Shown here piece after piece: positions 6,156-14,255 of a DNA stretch of 49,645 nt. Every line of letters starts with the position of its first letter. Position 1 is the first letter of the stretch. The notes under the pieces were generated by a model that did no database searches, had not been told where the DNA came from, and was given only the letters and a program-made list of their open reading frames with translations. Both the position numbers and the translations under genes were made by a program. Source of the stretch: Candidatus Aminicenantota bacterium (GTDB lineage: Bacteria > Acidobacteriota > Aminicenantia > Aminicenantales > JAFGAV01); NCBI GenBank assembly GCA_016933515.1, contig JAFGAV010000082.1, positions 1 through 49,645 of the forward strand, written 5' to 3'.

Positions 6156-8675
6156 GTGAGCTCTCAAACGCAGCCTCCCATCGAAAAAAAGACGATCCGA
6201 TTGGAGATCAACCACCGCGCCGTAACCTGCCCGGAAGGCGCGACCATCCTCCGCGCCGCGGAGCTGAACGGAATCTACATTCCCTCGCTCTGCTCCCACA
6301 AAGACCTTTCGCCCTTCGGCGGGTGCCGTTTGTGCATGGTCGAGGTCGAGGGCATGCGGGGCTATCCGCTGGCCTGCAGCACCCCGGCCGCCGAGGGACA
6401 AAAGGTCCTGACCGAAACGGCGGCGCTGCGGGACATGAGGCGCGAGATCATGGAGCTCATTCTGAGCGAGCATCCCTCGAGCTGCTTGTTGTGCTCCGAG
6501 AAGGAAGAATGCAGCGGCGTCCTCCAGACGATCCGCAAATCGGGAGTCACGACGGGCTGCCGTTACTGCCCCAACGACGGCCAATGCGAGCTGCAGGCGC
6601 TCGTGGAGAAGCTGGGCATCACGGACATCCACTACCCGATCTATTATCGGGGCTACGAAGCCGAGCACGACGACCCGTTCTTTGACCGGGACTACAACAT
6701 CTGCATTCTGTGCGGTCGCTGCGTGCGCATGTGCCAGGAGGTCCGGGGCACGGCGGTGTTGGCGTTCACCTCGCGCGGACCCAAGACCCAAATCGGGCCC
6801 GCCTTCGGCCGGAGCCATATCGAGGCCGGATGCGAATTCTGCGGCGCCTGTCTCGACGTCTGTCCCACCGGCGCGCTCGCCGACAAAACCTCCAAATGGG
6901 ACGGACCGCCCGACGGATCGGCGGTCTCGACCTGCCCCTTTTGCGCTTTGGGCTGCCAGGTCGAGCTCTTTCACAAGGACGGACGCTTGTCCAAGGCGCG
7001 CGCCCATCTCGATCCCGAGATCAACGACGGGCAGCTCTGCGTCCGCGGGCGTTTTTGCATGCCCGAAACCACGCATCATCACCAGCGGGCCCGCAAGCCC
7101 ATGATCAAGCACGGCGCGTATTTCCGGGAAGTGAGCTGGCCCGAGGCCCTGGACGCGGTCGCCGCACGGCTCAAAAATGTCCGTCCCGGGGAATTCCTGA
7201 TGGCCGTCTCGCCCGACTTGACGAACGAGGGCCTGTACGCCGCGCGCAAATTCGTGACGGAGAGCCTCGGATCGCCCGGCCTGGATTCCACGGCCCGCTG
7301 GGCGCTCCCCGGGGGAGCGGACGTGTGGTCCCGTCTTCTGTCGCTGCCGATTTCGATCAAGGGCCTGGCGAGCGCCGAGGCCGTGCTGGCCGTGGGGCTT
7401 GATTCGCGCTTTTCCTTTTCGGTCGCCGGCGTGGAAATCCGCAGAGCGCTCAAGGAGGGCGCGAAGCTGGTGACGATCGACAGCCGGGAATCGAACCTGG
7501 CGCGCTATACGGATCACTGGCTCAGGCCGCGCCCGGGAGGAGAGGGGGAAACGCTCCTGGCCCTTGCGGAGAAAATGGCGGGCGCGCCCCCGGAGTCGAA
7601 AGGAACCCGGGAGGAGAGCGCATCCGGCTTGACAACCCGCGATTTGGACGAGGCGGCGCGCGTTCTCGGTTCCGGAAAAAGCCTGGCCGTCCTCGTGGGG
7701 CCCGCGGTGTTCGGCCGCGACAAAGGCGGCGCGGCGGCCCGGGCGCTTCTCATGCTGGCCGGGCGGGAGAACACGATCTTCCTGCCCCTTTATCAAGGGG
7801 CCAACACCCGGGGAGCCCTGGAGCTGGGAATTCTCGATCAGTCCGCGGGCGGGATGCGCCTCGAAGATGTTCTCGAAGGCCGGGCCAAGCCGAAAGTGAT
7901 CTATTTGGTCGGGGAGACGCCGTTCCTCGAGCGGCCCGACTGCGATTATCTCATCGCCCAGGACATTTACCTTCCGCCGTTCGAGGTCGACGCCTTTCTG
8001 CCGGCGGCGAGTTTCGCCGAGGCCGGCGGAACCTTGACCAACGTCGAGGGCCGGGTTCAGGAAATCGTCCAAATCGAATGCCTTCCCGACGGCGCGATCG
8101 CGGGATTCGTCCGGCCGGACTGGTTCATTTTCAGCCAGCTCTCGTCCAGGGTTTCCCAGCGAGGCTTTGTTTACGAGAGCTGGAGAGATGTCCTCAGGGA
8201 CATCAGCGGTCATGTCCAAGGCTTCCCCGCCGTTCCCGACCGGCGGCCGCGAAGGATGACCTGGAAGACCGATTTCCGGGACGTCAAAGCCTCACCGGAG
8301 TCCGCATCCGGAGGAGATCTCGTTCTTCTCCTTGAGCCGGGCGGGTTCAGGCACCGAGGCATCGATTTGAGCTTCGTGGTCGAGGGGTTGACCGAGCTCA
8401 AGCTTGAGGAGGGATTCCGGCTTCATCCCTCCGATCTCGCTGCGCTCGGCCTCGAGCCGGGAGAAACCTTGACCCTTTCCTGGAACGGAACGGAAGCGTC
8501 CGCTCCGGTCAGAGCCGACGCCGACCTGCCGCCGGGCGCGGCTGCGGCCTGGCGTCCGTCGGCCTACGGCGGACTTCTTCACCGGCGGAGCCTGCTGCCG
8601 CTCTTTCGCCAGCCGGACGATGTGTTGAGCGTCCGGGTCGCATCCCGGAAAGGCAAGAAAAGTCGAAAGACCTAG
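6156..8675 (+). CDS. NuoG-like iron-sulfur/molybdopterin-fold subunit without catalytic Cys/Sec
   Basis: An 839-residue protein from a GTG start 8 bp after the NuoF stop. Cluster motifs in order: [2Fe-2S] Cys46/57/60/74; His-Cys motif H106, C110, C113, C119; an additional Cys group C135, C138, C144 (GCRYCPNDGQCELQ); two ferredoxin motifs (C183/186/189/193 and C226/229/232/236); and the Mo-domain [4Fe-4S] (C260/263/267/295). A molybdopterin-oxidoreductase fold follows, with a domain-IV-like C-terminus. Where formate dehydrogenases carry catalytic Sec or Cys, this protein reads ARWALPGG (Ala383), so it is probably a structural electron-wiring subunit like NuoG and not a formate dehydrogenase. 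It would link the NuoEF pair to the downstream Nfn-like flavoproteins or to ferredoxin. Confidence 0.88.
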   Translation: MSSQTQPPIEKKTIRLEINHRAVTCPEGATILRAAELNGIYIPSLCSHKDLSPFGGCRLCMVEVEGMRGYPLACSTPAAEGQKVLTETAALRDMRREIMELILSEHPSSCLLCSEKEECSGVLQTIRKSGVTTGCRYCPNDGQCELQALVEKLGITDIHYPIYYRGYEAEHDDPFFDRDYNICILCGRCVRMCQEVRGTAVLAFTSRGPKTQIGPAFGRSHIEAGCEFCGACLDVCPTGALADKTSKWDGPPDGSAVSTCPFCALGCQVELFHKDGRLSKARAHLDPEINDGQLCVRGRFCMPETTHHHQRARKPMIKHGAYFREVSWPEALDAVAARLKNVRPGEFLMAVSPDLTNEGLYAARKFVTESLGSPGLDSTARWALPGGADVWSRLLSLPISIKGLASAEAVLAVGLDSRFSFSVAGVEIRRALKEGAKLVTIDSRESNLARYTDHWLRPRPGGEGETLLALAEKMAGAPPESKGTREESASGLTTRDLDEAARVLGSGKSLAVLVGPAVFGRDKGGAAARALLMLAGRENTIFLPLYQGANTRGALELGILDQSAGGMRLEDVLEGRAKPKVIYLVGETPFLERPDCDYLIAQDIYLPPFEVDAFLPAASFAEAGGTLTNVEGRVQEIVQIECLPDGAIAGFVRPDWFIFSQLSSRVSQRGFVYESWRDVLRDISGHVQGFPAVPDRRPRRMTWKTDFRDVKASPESASGGDLVLLLEPGGFRHRGIDLSFVVEGLTELKLEEGFRLHPSDLAALGLEPGETLTLSWNGTEASAPVRADADLPPGAAAAWRPSAYGGLLHRRSLLPLFRQPDDVLSVRVASRKGKKSRKT

Positions 8676-8691
8676 GACCTGGAGGACGCGC

Positions 8692-9525
8692 ATGTACCGA
8701 ATCATCGAACGGCGGATGATCGTTCCCAACCTGCACGAGCTTACGGTTGAGGCCCCCCAGGTGACGGAATCCGTCCGGCCGGGCAACTTTGTCATCGTCC
8801 GCCCGGACGCCGATGGGGAGCGCATCCCTCTGTCCGTGGCCGACTGGGACGCGGAGGCGGGGACGGTGACTTCGATTTTTCTCCAGGTCGGCGCCTCGAC
8901 GTCCAAGCTCGCGCGCCGTCGGCCGGGAGACACGATCCCGACTTACGCCGGCCCGCTGGGCCAAGAAACGGAGATCAGGAAATACGGAACCGTGCTGTGC
9001 GTCGGCGGGTGCTACGGCATCGGCAGCGTGTATCCCGTGGCCCGGGCGCTCCGGGAGGCGGGGAACACGGTCATCGCGCTTCTCGAGGCCCGGAGCTCCT
9101 ATCTTCTTTATTGGCAGGACAAATTCCGGTCGGTCGCGGAGCGGACGCTCGAGCTGACGCGCGACGGCTCGGCGGGTTATAAGGGGCACATCACGCGTCT
9201 GCCTGAGATCCTGACCCTGGAAAAAATCGCTCCCGACCTGATCGTGGCCAACGGATGCACCCTGCAGATGATGCTTGTGTCCAGAGTGACCAAGCCGCTC
9301 GGGATCAAGACCATCGTCAACATGAATCCCATCATGATCGACGGAACAGGCATGTGCGGCGTCTGCCGGCTGACCGTGGCGGGCAAGACGAAGTTCGCCT
9401 GCGTCGACGGTCCCGATTTCGACGGCCATGAGGTGGACTGGGAGGAGTTCCTGAAGAGACGCAAAACCTACAATCCCGAGGAGGTCCACCCGCTGAGAAA
9501 GAGCGGCTGCGCCTCGCATTTTTAG
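8692..9525 (+). CDS. NfnA/SudB-like ferredoxin-NADP+ reductase subunit
   Basis: A 277-residue protein of the FNR/dihydroorotate dehydrogenase electron-transfer family, the small subunit of Nfn transhydrogenase or sulfide dehydrogenase. Layout: N-terminal FAD-binding barrel (about 1-95, with ERIPLSVAD), an NAD-binding half starting GTVLCVGGCYGIGSVYPVARAL (split here as GTVLCVGGCYG and IGSVYPVARAL), and a C-terminal [2Fe-2S] motif. Cluster ligands match known NfnA proteins: Asp217 in MIDGTGMCGVC, Cys222, Cys225 and Cys237. The Asp ligand is characteristic of Nfn small subunits and raises the cluster potential. The NfnB-like partner follows 21 bp downstream. In Nfn, NADH is oxidised here and the electrons pass to the bifurcating FAD of the large subunit. 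Confidence 0.88.
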   Translation: MYRIIERRMIVPNLHELTVEAPQVTESVRPGNFVIVRPDADGERIPLSVADWDAEAGTVTSIFLQVGASTSKLARRRPGDTIPTYAGPLGQETEIRKYGTVLCVGGCYGIGSVYPVARALREAGNTVIALLEARSSYLLYWQDKFRSVAERTLELTRDGSAGYKGHITRLPEILTLEKIAPDLIVANGCTLQMMLVSRVTKPLGIKTIVNMNPIMIDGTGMCGVCRLTVAGKTKFACVDGPDFDGHEVDWEEFLKRRKTYNPEEVHPLRKSGCASHF

Positions 9526-9546
9526 AGCGGAAGGGAGAGAGAGCCC

Positions 9547-10950
9547 GTGCCCAAGACCATCGCCCCCAAGAAAGTCCCCATGCCCAAGCAGGAGCCTTTT
9601 GAGCGGATCAGGAATTTCGACGAAGTGGCTCTCGGCTTCACTCCCGAGCTGGCCCGGCGCGAGGCCGAGCGCTGCCTGGCCTGCAAGAAACCCTATTGCG
9701 TCGAAGGCTGTCCGGTGGGCATCGACATCCCCAGATTCATCAAGCACATCGCCGAGGGGGATTTCAAGGCCGGCATCAAGACCATCAAGGAGCGGAATGC
9801 CCTGCCGGCCGTCTGCGGACGCGTGTGCCCTCAGGAGGAGCAGTGCGAAAAGCACTGCGTCCTGGGCAAAAAGCACGAGCCCGTAGCCATCGGCCGTCTG
9901 GAGCGCTTCCTGGCGGACTGGGAGGCGGCCTCGGGCTCGATCGAGAAGCCGGACATCGCCCCGTCCAACGACCGGAAGGTCGCCGTGGTCGGCTCGGGCC
10001 CGGCGGGCATCACCGTGGCCAGCGACCTGGCCGTTCTGGGCTACGCCGTGACGATGTATGAGGCCCTGCACGAAGCGGGAGGAGTCCTGACCTACGGCAT
10101 CCCGGAATTCCGCCTCCCCAAGTCCATTGTCCGCCGGGAGGTGGAGTATGTCCGCAGCCTGGGAGTGAAGCTCCACCTCGATTACATCGTCGGCAAGACG
10201 CGGACCGTGGACAGGCTCCTGAAAGACTTCGACGCCGTTTTCATCGGCGCCGGCGCGGGCCTTCCCTGGTTCTTGGAGATCCCGGGAGAAAACCTGAACG
10301 GCGTTTATTCGGCCAACGAATACCTGACCCGCTGCAACCTCATGAAAGGCTTTCGTTTTCCCGCCTGCGACACGCCCCTCAAGCGGGCCCGGCGCGTGGC
10401 CGTTTTCGGCGGCGGGAACGTGGCCATGGACGCCGCGAGGACCGCCTTGAGGCTGGGAGCGGACGAATCCCACATCGTTTACCGCCGCAGCCGGAAAGAG
10501 CTGCCCGCCCGTCTGGAAGAGGTCGAGAACGCCGAGGAAGAGGGCGTGATCTTCGACTATCTCACTCTCCCCTTGAGGCTCATCGGCGACGAGCAGGGAT
10601 GGCTCGTGGGCATCGAGTGCCAGCGCATGGAGCTCGGCGAGCCCGACGCGTCCGGCCGCCGCCGTCCCGTTCCGGTCAAGGGCTCGGAGTTCGTCATGGA
10701 GGCGGACGCATCGATTTGCGCCATCGGCAACAGTCCCAATCCCCTCATCCCGATGACGACGCCCGGACTGACCATCGGCAAGAAGGGCAACATCGAGGCC
10801 GACGAGGAGACCGGACGGACGTCTCGGGAGAACATCTGGGCGGGCGGGGACGTCGTCACCGGCGCGGCCACGGTCATCAGCGCCATGGGCGCGGGCCGCA
10901 AGGCGGCGAAATCGATTCACGAGAGGCTGTCCGGATCGAAGAAGCCATGA
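9547..10950 (+). CDS. NfnB/SudA-like subunit (GltD-family FAD/NADPH oxidoreductase)
   Basis: A 467-residue protein, the standard size of NfnB/SudA and the glutamate synthase small subunit. GTG start at 9547 follows GGGAGAGAG; an in-frame ATG lies 11 codons in. The N-terminal helical domain has two [4Fe-4S] sites (CLACKKPYCVEGCPVG and CGRVCPQEEQCEKHC). FAD binds at GSGPAGITVASDLAVLG (about 151-167) and NAD(P)H at FGGGNVAMDAARTALRLGA (about 291-309). The C-terminal IWAGGDVVTGAATV is the second FAD contact. In Nfn, the large-subunit FAD oxidises NADPH and splits the electrons between NAD and ferredoxin. No GltA (glutamate synthase large subunit) is nearby, and an NfnA-like partner is directly upstream, so an Nfn-type role is favoured over glutamate synthesis. 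Confidence 0.9.
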   Translation: MPKTIAPKKVPMPKQEPFERIRNFDEVALGFTPELARREAERCLACKKPYCVEGCPVGIDIPRFIKHIAEGDFKAGIKTIKERNALPAVCGRVCPQEEQCEKHCVLGKKHEPVAIGRLERFLADWEAASGSIEKPDIAPSNDRKVAVVGSGPAGITVASDLAVLGYAVTMYEALHEAGGVLTYGIPEFRLPKSIVRREVEYVRSLGVKLHLDYIVGKTRTVDRLLKDFDAVFIGAGAGLPWFLEIPGENLNGVYSANEYLTRCNLMKGFRFPACDTPLKRARRVAVFGGGNVAMDAARTALRLGADESHIVYRRSRKELPARLEEVENAEEEGVIFDYLTLPLRLIGDEQGWLVGIECQRMELGEPDASGRRRPVPVKGSEFVMEADASICAIGNSPNPLIPMTTPGLTIGKKGNIEADEETGRTSRENIWAGGDVVTGAATVISAMGAGRKAAKSIHERLSGSKKP

Positions 10951-10975
10951 GCGGTCGAGCGGGGAGGAGGAGCGC

Positions 10976-11320
10976 ATGAAACTCAAAGACATCGCGACGC
11001 TCCTCGAAGCCGATGTCCTGGCCGGGGCCGACCTGCTCGACATCGACATCGGGACCGCGGTCGCCTCGGACGGCATGAGCGAGATTCTCGCCGCTCCCCA
11101 TCCGGGCGCGTTGATGATCACCGGGCTGATCAACATTCAGTCGATCCGGACGGCGGAGATGGCCGACTTGCCGGCCGTCCTCTACGTCCGGGGCAAGCGG
11201 CCGAACGACCGGTGCGTCGAGCTGGCGGCGGCGAAGCGCATCGCCGTGCTCGCCACTCGGCTCGGCATGTTCGACGTCTGCGGGCTCCTCCGCGAGCGCG
11301 GCGTGCGCGGGGGGATGTGA
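10976..11320 (+). CDS. DRTGG-domain-like regulatory protein (second copy)
   Basis: A 114-residue protein. The central stretch SDGMSEILAAPHPGALMITG is followed by IRTAEMADLPAVLYVRGKRP, a pattern I recognise from small DRTGG-like proteins coded next to HATPase and [FeFe]-hydrogenase-like genes in anaerobes. It has no kinase or phosphatase motif and no signal peptide. It differs clearly from the first copy at 3431, so the pair is not a recent duplication. ATG at 10976 follows GGGGAGGAGGAGCGC. Its stop is immediately followed by the ATG of the HATPase gene. I infer a ligand-binding or scaffold role in regulation of the complex; the ligand is unknown. Confidence 0.72.
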   Translation: MKLKDIATLLEADVLAGADLLDIDIGTAVASDGMSEILAAPHPGALMITGLINIQSIRTAEMADLPAVLYVRGKRPNDRCVELAAAKRIAVLATRLGMFDVCGLLRERGVRGGM

Positions 11321-11321
11321 C

Positions 11322-11759
11322 ATGCCCGAGGTGCTCCTCCAGAGGGCGTTCGAAGTCCGGGGAGGGGATTTCGACAAGGCGGGGGAGACGTCCTCGGAGA
11401 TCAAGGCCTTGCTCAAGGAGGTCGGAATCGATCCGACGCTCATCCGCCGGGCCGGCGTCGTGACCTTCGAAGCGGAGATGAACGTCGTGATGTACGCCGA
11501 ATCGGCGACCGTCGTCTTCACGCTGAGCGACGAAGACATTTCCATCGAAGTCTTCGACCGGGGGCCGGGCATCGCCGACGTCGATCTGGCCATGCAGGAG
11601 GGGTATTCCACGGCCACGGACGAAATGCGGCAGATGGGATTCGGTTTCGGCATGGGCCTGCCCAACATCAAGAAAAACTCGGACATCTTCAAGCTGGAAT
11701 CGGAGGTGGGCAAGGGGACGCGTCTCTACTCCGCCATTCGGCTCGACGGCGCTTCATGA
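11322..11759 (+). CDS. Stand-alone GHKL ATPase (anti-sigma/RsbW-like HATPase)
   Basis: A 145-residue single-domain GHKL ATP-binding protein. The N box is EAEMNVVMYA, the G1 box DRGPGI, and the G2 box GFGFGMGLPNIKKNSD, with the closing KGTRLYS strand. There is no phospho-acceptor His domain, so it is not a complete histidine kinase; RsbW/SpoIIAB-like protein serine kinases have this size. It starts one base after the preceding DRTGG-like stop and ends overlapping the H-cluster protein gene by 4 bp, so all three are coupled. Stand-alone HATPases of this kind are known beside NuoE/NuoF/hydrogenase genes in anaerobic Firmicutes. It may phosphorylate a partner in response to the redox sensor; the substrate is not evident. 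Confidence 0.8.
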   Translation: MPEVLLQRAFEVRGGDFDKAGETSSEIKALLKEVGIDPTLIRRAGVVTFEAEMNVVMYAESATVVFTLSDEDISIEVFDRGPGIADVDLAMQEGYSTATDEMRQMGFGFGMGLPNIKKNSDIFKLESEVGKGTRLYSAIRLDGAS

Positions 11760-13057
11760 TGACGCACGGTTTTCGCATCGACCAGGACAAGTGCCGGGGC
11801 TGCCTGTCCTGCATGCGCGCCTGCCCCACGCACGCCATTCGCGTCCGGGACGGGAAGGCGCGCTACATCCCGGAGAAGTGCATCGACTGCGGCTCCTGCC
11901 TGAAGTCCTGCCCTTACGGGGCGATCACCGCCACGACCTGGTCTTTTCAGGACATGGACAAGTTCAAATTCAAGGTGGCCGTTCCCTCGCCCGTGCTTTT
12001 CGGCCAGTTCCCCGCCGGCGTGACGCCGGCGCATATCGTCCAGGGGCTTCTGTCCGTCGGTTTCGACGCGGTCTGGGATTACGGCGTAGAGCTCTTCCTC
12101 GCCAGCCGCGCGGTCCTTCATTACGTGGAAAACTGGAAGGGGCCGTTTCCCCTCATTTCGGTGTCCTGCCCGGTGGTCGTCCGTCTCGTTCAGGTTTCCT
12201 ATCCGCGCATGATCGACCAGTTGATCCGTCTTCAGATCCCGCGCGAGATCGCCGGCCGGGAGATCAAGCGCCGGTACGCGAAGGAATTGGGCCTCCGCCC
12301 CGACGAAATCGCCGCCGTCTACATCACCCCCTGCCAGGCCAAGACGATTTCGATCCTTCATCCCGCCGAGGGCGTCGAAAGCCACCTGAACGGCGCGCTG
12401 GGAATCTCCGAGGTCTACAATCCCATCCTGGCTTCCGCCAATCAGCAGAGAAACGGGCTTCCCCCCCCGGCCGAGATCCCGAACATCGTCCGCAATTCCA
12501 CGTTCCTGGGTTGGTCGGTCAGAGAGGGCCTGGGCCGCAGCCTGGCCCGACACAACTCCCTTCATGTCACCGGGCTGGCGAACATCATCCAGGTTTTCGA
12601 TGACATCGAGAAAGGCAAGCTGCAGAACGTGGAGTTCCTGGAGGCCCACAGCTGTTGGAGCGGTTGCACGGGCGGGAACCTCACCGTGGCCAACGTTTAT
12701 GTCACTCTCAGCAAGCTCCGCTCGCTGGTGGGAGATCTTCCGGAAATGGACGCGGAGACCCTGGCCGAAGTCAACAGCCGCTACCCGCTCGAGGATTTCT
12801 CGCTAGAAGCGCCGGTGCTCCCGCGTCCGATCAAAGGACAGTCGGGAGATCTTCGGGAAAAAGTGAGGCTTCTTCAGGAAGCCGAGGCCGTGCTGAAGAC
12901 CCTCCCCGGTTACAACTGCGGCCTCTGCGGAGCGCCGACGTGCAAGGAGATGGCCAAGGACATCAGCGCCGGCGAGGCGTCCAAGGCCGACTGCGTCTTT
13001 TTCTCCAAGGATCGTCTGAGCGAGCTCTACAAGAGGTTTCTCCTCAACGACCGTTGA
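11756..13057 (+). CDS. Group-D-like [FeFe]-hydrogenase H-domain protein, putative redox/H2 sensor
   Basis: A 433-residue protein. Two N-terminal [4Fe-4S] ferredoxin motifs (C13/16/19/23 and C42/45/48/52) precede an Fe-hydrogenase large-subunit domain (about 70-345). A C-terminal Fe-S motif (C388, C391, C396, C413; NCGLCGAPTCKEMA) follows. All four cysteines expected to ligate the H-cluster cubane are present: Cys138 (L1, SVSCP), Cys193 (L2, TPCQAK), Cys300 and Cys304 (L3, EAHSCWSGC). The L1 Cys that transfers protons in catalytic enzymes is Ser137, and L3 lacks the usual Met and GGG, as in the sensory or uncharacterised groups. It is the last gene of the cluster, coupled to the HATPase by a 4-bp overlap, which favours sensing over bulk H2 turnover. 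No PAS domain is visible. Confidence 0.82.
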   Translation: MMTHGFRIDQDKCRGCLSCMRACPTHAIRVRDGKARYIPEKCIDCGSCLKSCPYGAITATTWSFQDMDKFKFKVAVPSPVLFGQFPAGVTPAHIVQGLLSVGFDAVWDYGVELFLASRAVLHYVENWKGPFPLISVSCPVVVRLVQVSYPRMIDQLIRLQIPREIAGREIKRRYAKELGLRPDEIAAVYITPCQAKTISILHPAEGVESHLNGALGISEVYNPILASANQQRNGLPPPAEIPNIVRNSTFLGWSVREGLGRSLARHNSLHVTGLANIIQVFDDIEKGKLQNVEFLEAHSCWSGCTGGNLTVANVYVTLSKLRSLVGDLPEMDAETLAEVNSRYPLEDFSLEAPVLPRPIKGQSGDLREKVRLLQEAEAVLKTLPGYNCGLCGAPTCKEMAKDISAGEASKADCVFFSKDRLSELYKRFLLNDR

Positions 13058-13064
13058 CCCGGCC

Positions 13065-13679
13065 TCAGGTCTCAGGAGATCCGTCTCCGCTTCCGTCATC
13101 CGTTCGGAGCCACCGGCCGCGGAGCCGTTCGCATTCCCGAGGGGAAAGCCGCCTTCTCCCCAGAAGACCCGCCGCCCGCCGCTGTTTCAGGGCTTCAAAC
13201 AGGATGACTCCCACCGAGACAGAGAGATTCAGGCTCTGGACCATGCCCAGCATGGGGATTCTGATCCGAATGTCCGAGCGCTCCAGCGCCTCGCGGCTCA
13301 CCCCTTCGGATTCGTTCCCGAAAACGACGGCCGTGGGCCGGGTGAAATCCACGGTCTCGTAGTCGGCGGCTCCTTCTTCCAGACAGGCGACGGCAACGCG
13401 GATCTTTTTTCTTCTCAGCTCGGCCAGGCATTCCCCCAGAGAGGCATGGGTGTGAAGGTCCAGCCATTTGTCGGCCCGGGTGGTGATGGCGGCATTGAGC
13501 GGCCAGGCCCCCGGCCCGGGCGTGATGAGATGGACGTGAAGGACGCCCGCGGCGTCGCACGTCCTGAGCACGGCCGAGGCGTTGTGGGCGTTGGCCGCCG
13601 ATTCCAGGACGACGCGCAGATCGGGCTGGCGGAGAGAGAGGACGGTCCGGACGCGCTCGATTCTTCTGGACGTCGGCAC
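13065..13679 (-). CDS. trmH: tRNA (guanosine(18)-2'-O)-methyltransferase TrmH
   Basis: A 204-residue SpoU/SPOUT-family methyltransferase. The signature motifs are visible: motif 1 HNASAVLRTCDAAGV (about 32-46), motif 2 VVFGNESEGVS (about 137-147), and motif 3 with the knotted SAM site, IPMLGMVQSLNLSVSVGV (about 160-177), followed by a C-terminal helix. This layout matches bacterial TrmH, which methylates the 2'-OH of G18 in the tRNA D-loop. The start is GTG at 13679, chosen by similarity of the N-terminus to TrmH (RIERVRTVLSLRQPDL); no strong ribosome site is visible. It is convergent with the H-cluster protein gene, the two stops lying 7 bp apart, and is the last gene of a minus-strand group. 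Confidence 0.88.
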   Translation of the reverse strand: MPTSRRIERVRTVLSLRQPDLRVVLESAANAHNASAVLRTCDAAGVLHVHLITPGPGAWPLNAAITTRADKWLDLHTHASLGECLAELRRKKIRVAVACLEEGAADYETVDFTRPTAVVFGNESEGVSREALERSDIRIRIPMLGMVQSLNLSVSVGVILFEALKQRRAAGLLGRRRLSPRECERLRGRWLRTDDGSGDGSPET

Positions 13680-13691
13680 AAACTCACTCTA

Positions 13692-14255
13692 TCAGAATGG
13701 GGACGGAAGATGAAGCAGGAGCTTGACGGCCATGACCGCCCAGAACACGGCCGTCCCGATCAGGGCGCGATATTCCCGGTTCCGGGCGTAAAGCTTCCAG
13801 GAAAAAGGAGCGCCCCGTCCGCGGAGAGGCCGGCGGAAGGGAAAAAAGAGCGGAACGAAGCGGCGGTACGCGTCGTATTCTCCGGGGAAAAGCGTTTTCA
13901 TGCGCTCCCGTTCGACATGGACGATCGCCGGATAGAACATCAGGAAATAGACGGCGAACACGGCTCCCACCCAGAGAGAATGACTGCCGACCGAAAGGCT
14001 GATGCCCAAGATGAAATTTCCCAAGTAGAGGGGATTCCTCGTGTAACGGTAGGGCCCGGAAACGGCCAGGGATTTGTCTTTCCTCAGATGGCCGGAGGCC
14101 CAGGTCCGGACGGCCAGGCCGGCCAGGGAGATCAGGATGCCGACGCCGATCGAAACGACGGTCGGCTCGGCCAGGACGAGGACGAAGAGAAAGGCGAAGA
14201 ACGCCGTCCGGACGCGCCAGCGGTAAAGGGCCTTGAGGAACGGGTTCTCAGGCAT
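13692..14255 (-). CDS. Isoprenylcysteine carboxyl methyltransferase-like membrane protein
   Basis: A 187-residue integral membrane protein of the ICMT/PEMT-like family. Start ATG at 14255 (MPENPFLKAL) overlaps the preceding gene by 8 bp; the longer reading upstream is low-complexity out-of-frame sequence. Hydrophobic segments span about 15-55, 80-100 and 165-185. The family hallmark SGPYRYTRNPLYLGNFILG (about 66-84), which binds SAM, is followed by a second conserved stretch, VHVERERMKTLFPGEYDAYR. Bacterial members methylate small or lipid-like substrates; the substrate here is unknown. Position downstream of heptose/LPS genes hints at an envelope lipid or glycan, but this is inference. Confidence 0.8.
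   Translation of the reverse strand: MPENPFLKALYRWRVRTAFFAFLFVLVLAEPTVVSIGVGILISLAGLAVRTWASGHLRKDKSLAVSGPYRYTRNPLYLGNFILGISLSVGSHSLWVGAVFAVYFLMFYPAIVHVERERMKTLFPGEYDAYRRFVPLFFPFRRPLRGRGAPFSWKLYARNREYRALIGTAVFWAVMAVKLLLHLPSPF

Noticed and set aside
6156..8675. NAD-dependent formate dehydrogenase alpha subunit
   Set aside because: The catalytic Sec/Cys position is Ala383, and no formate dehydrogenase accessory gene (fdhD) is nearby; a NuoG-like role is better supported.
9547..10950. Glutamate synthase small subunit (GltD)
   Set aside because: No large subunit is present and an NfnA-like gene with the Asp/Cys [2Fe-2S] motif is directly upstream, so NfnB/SudA is the better call.
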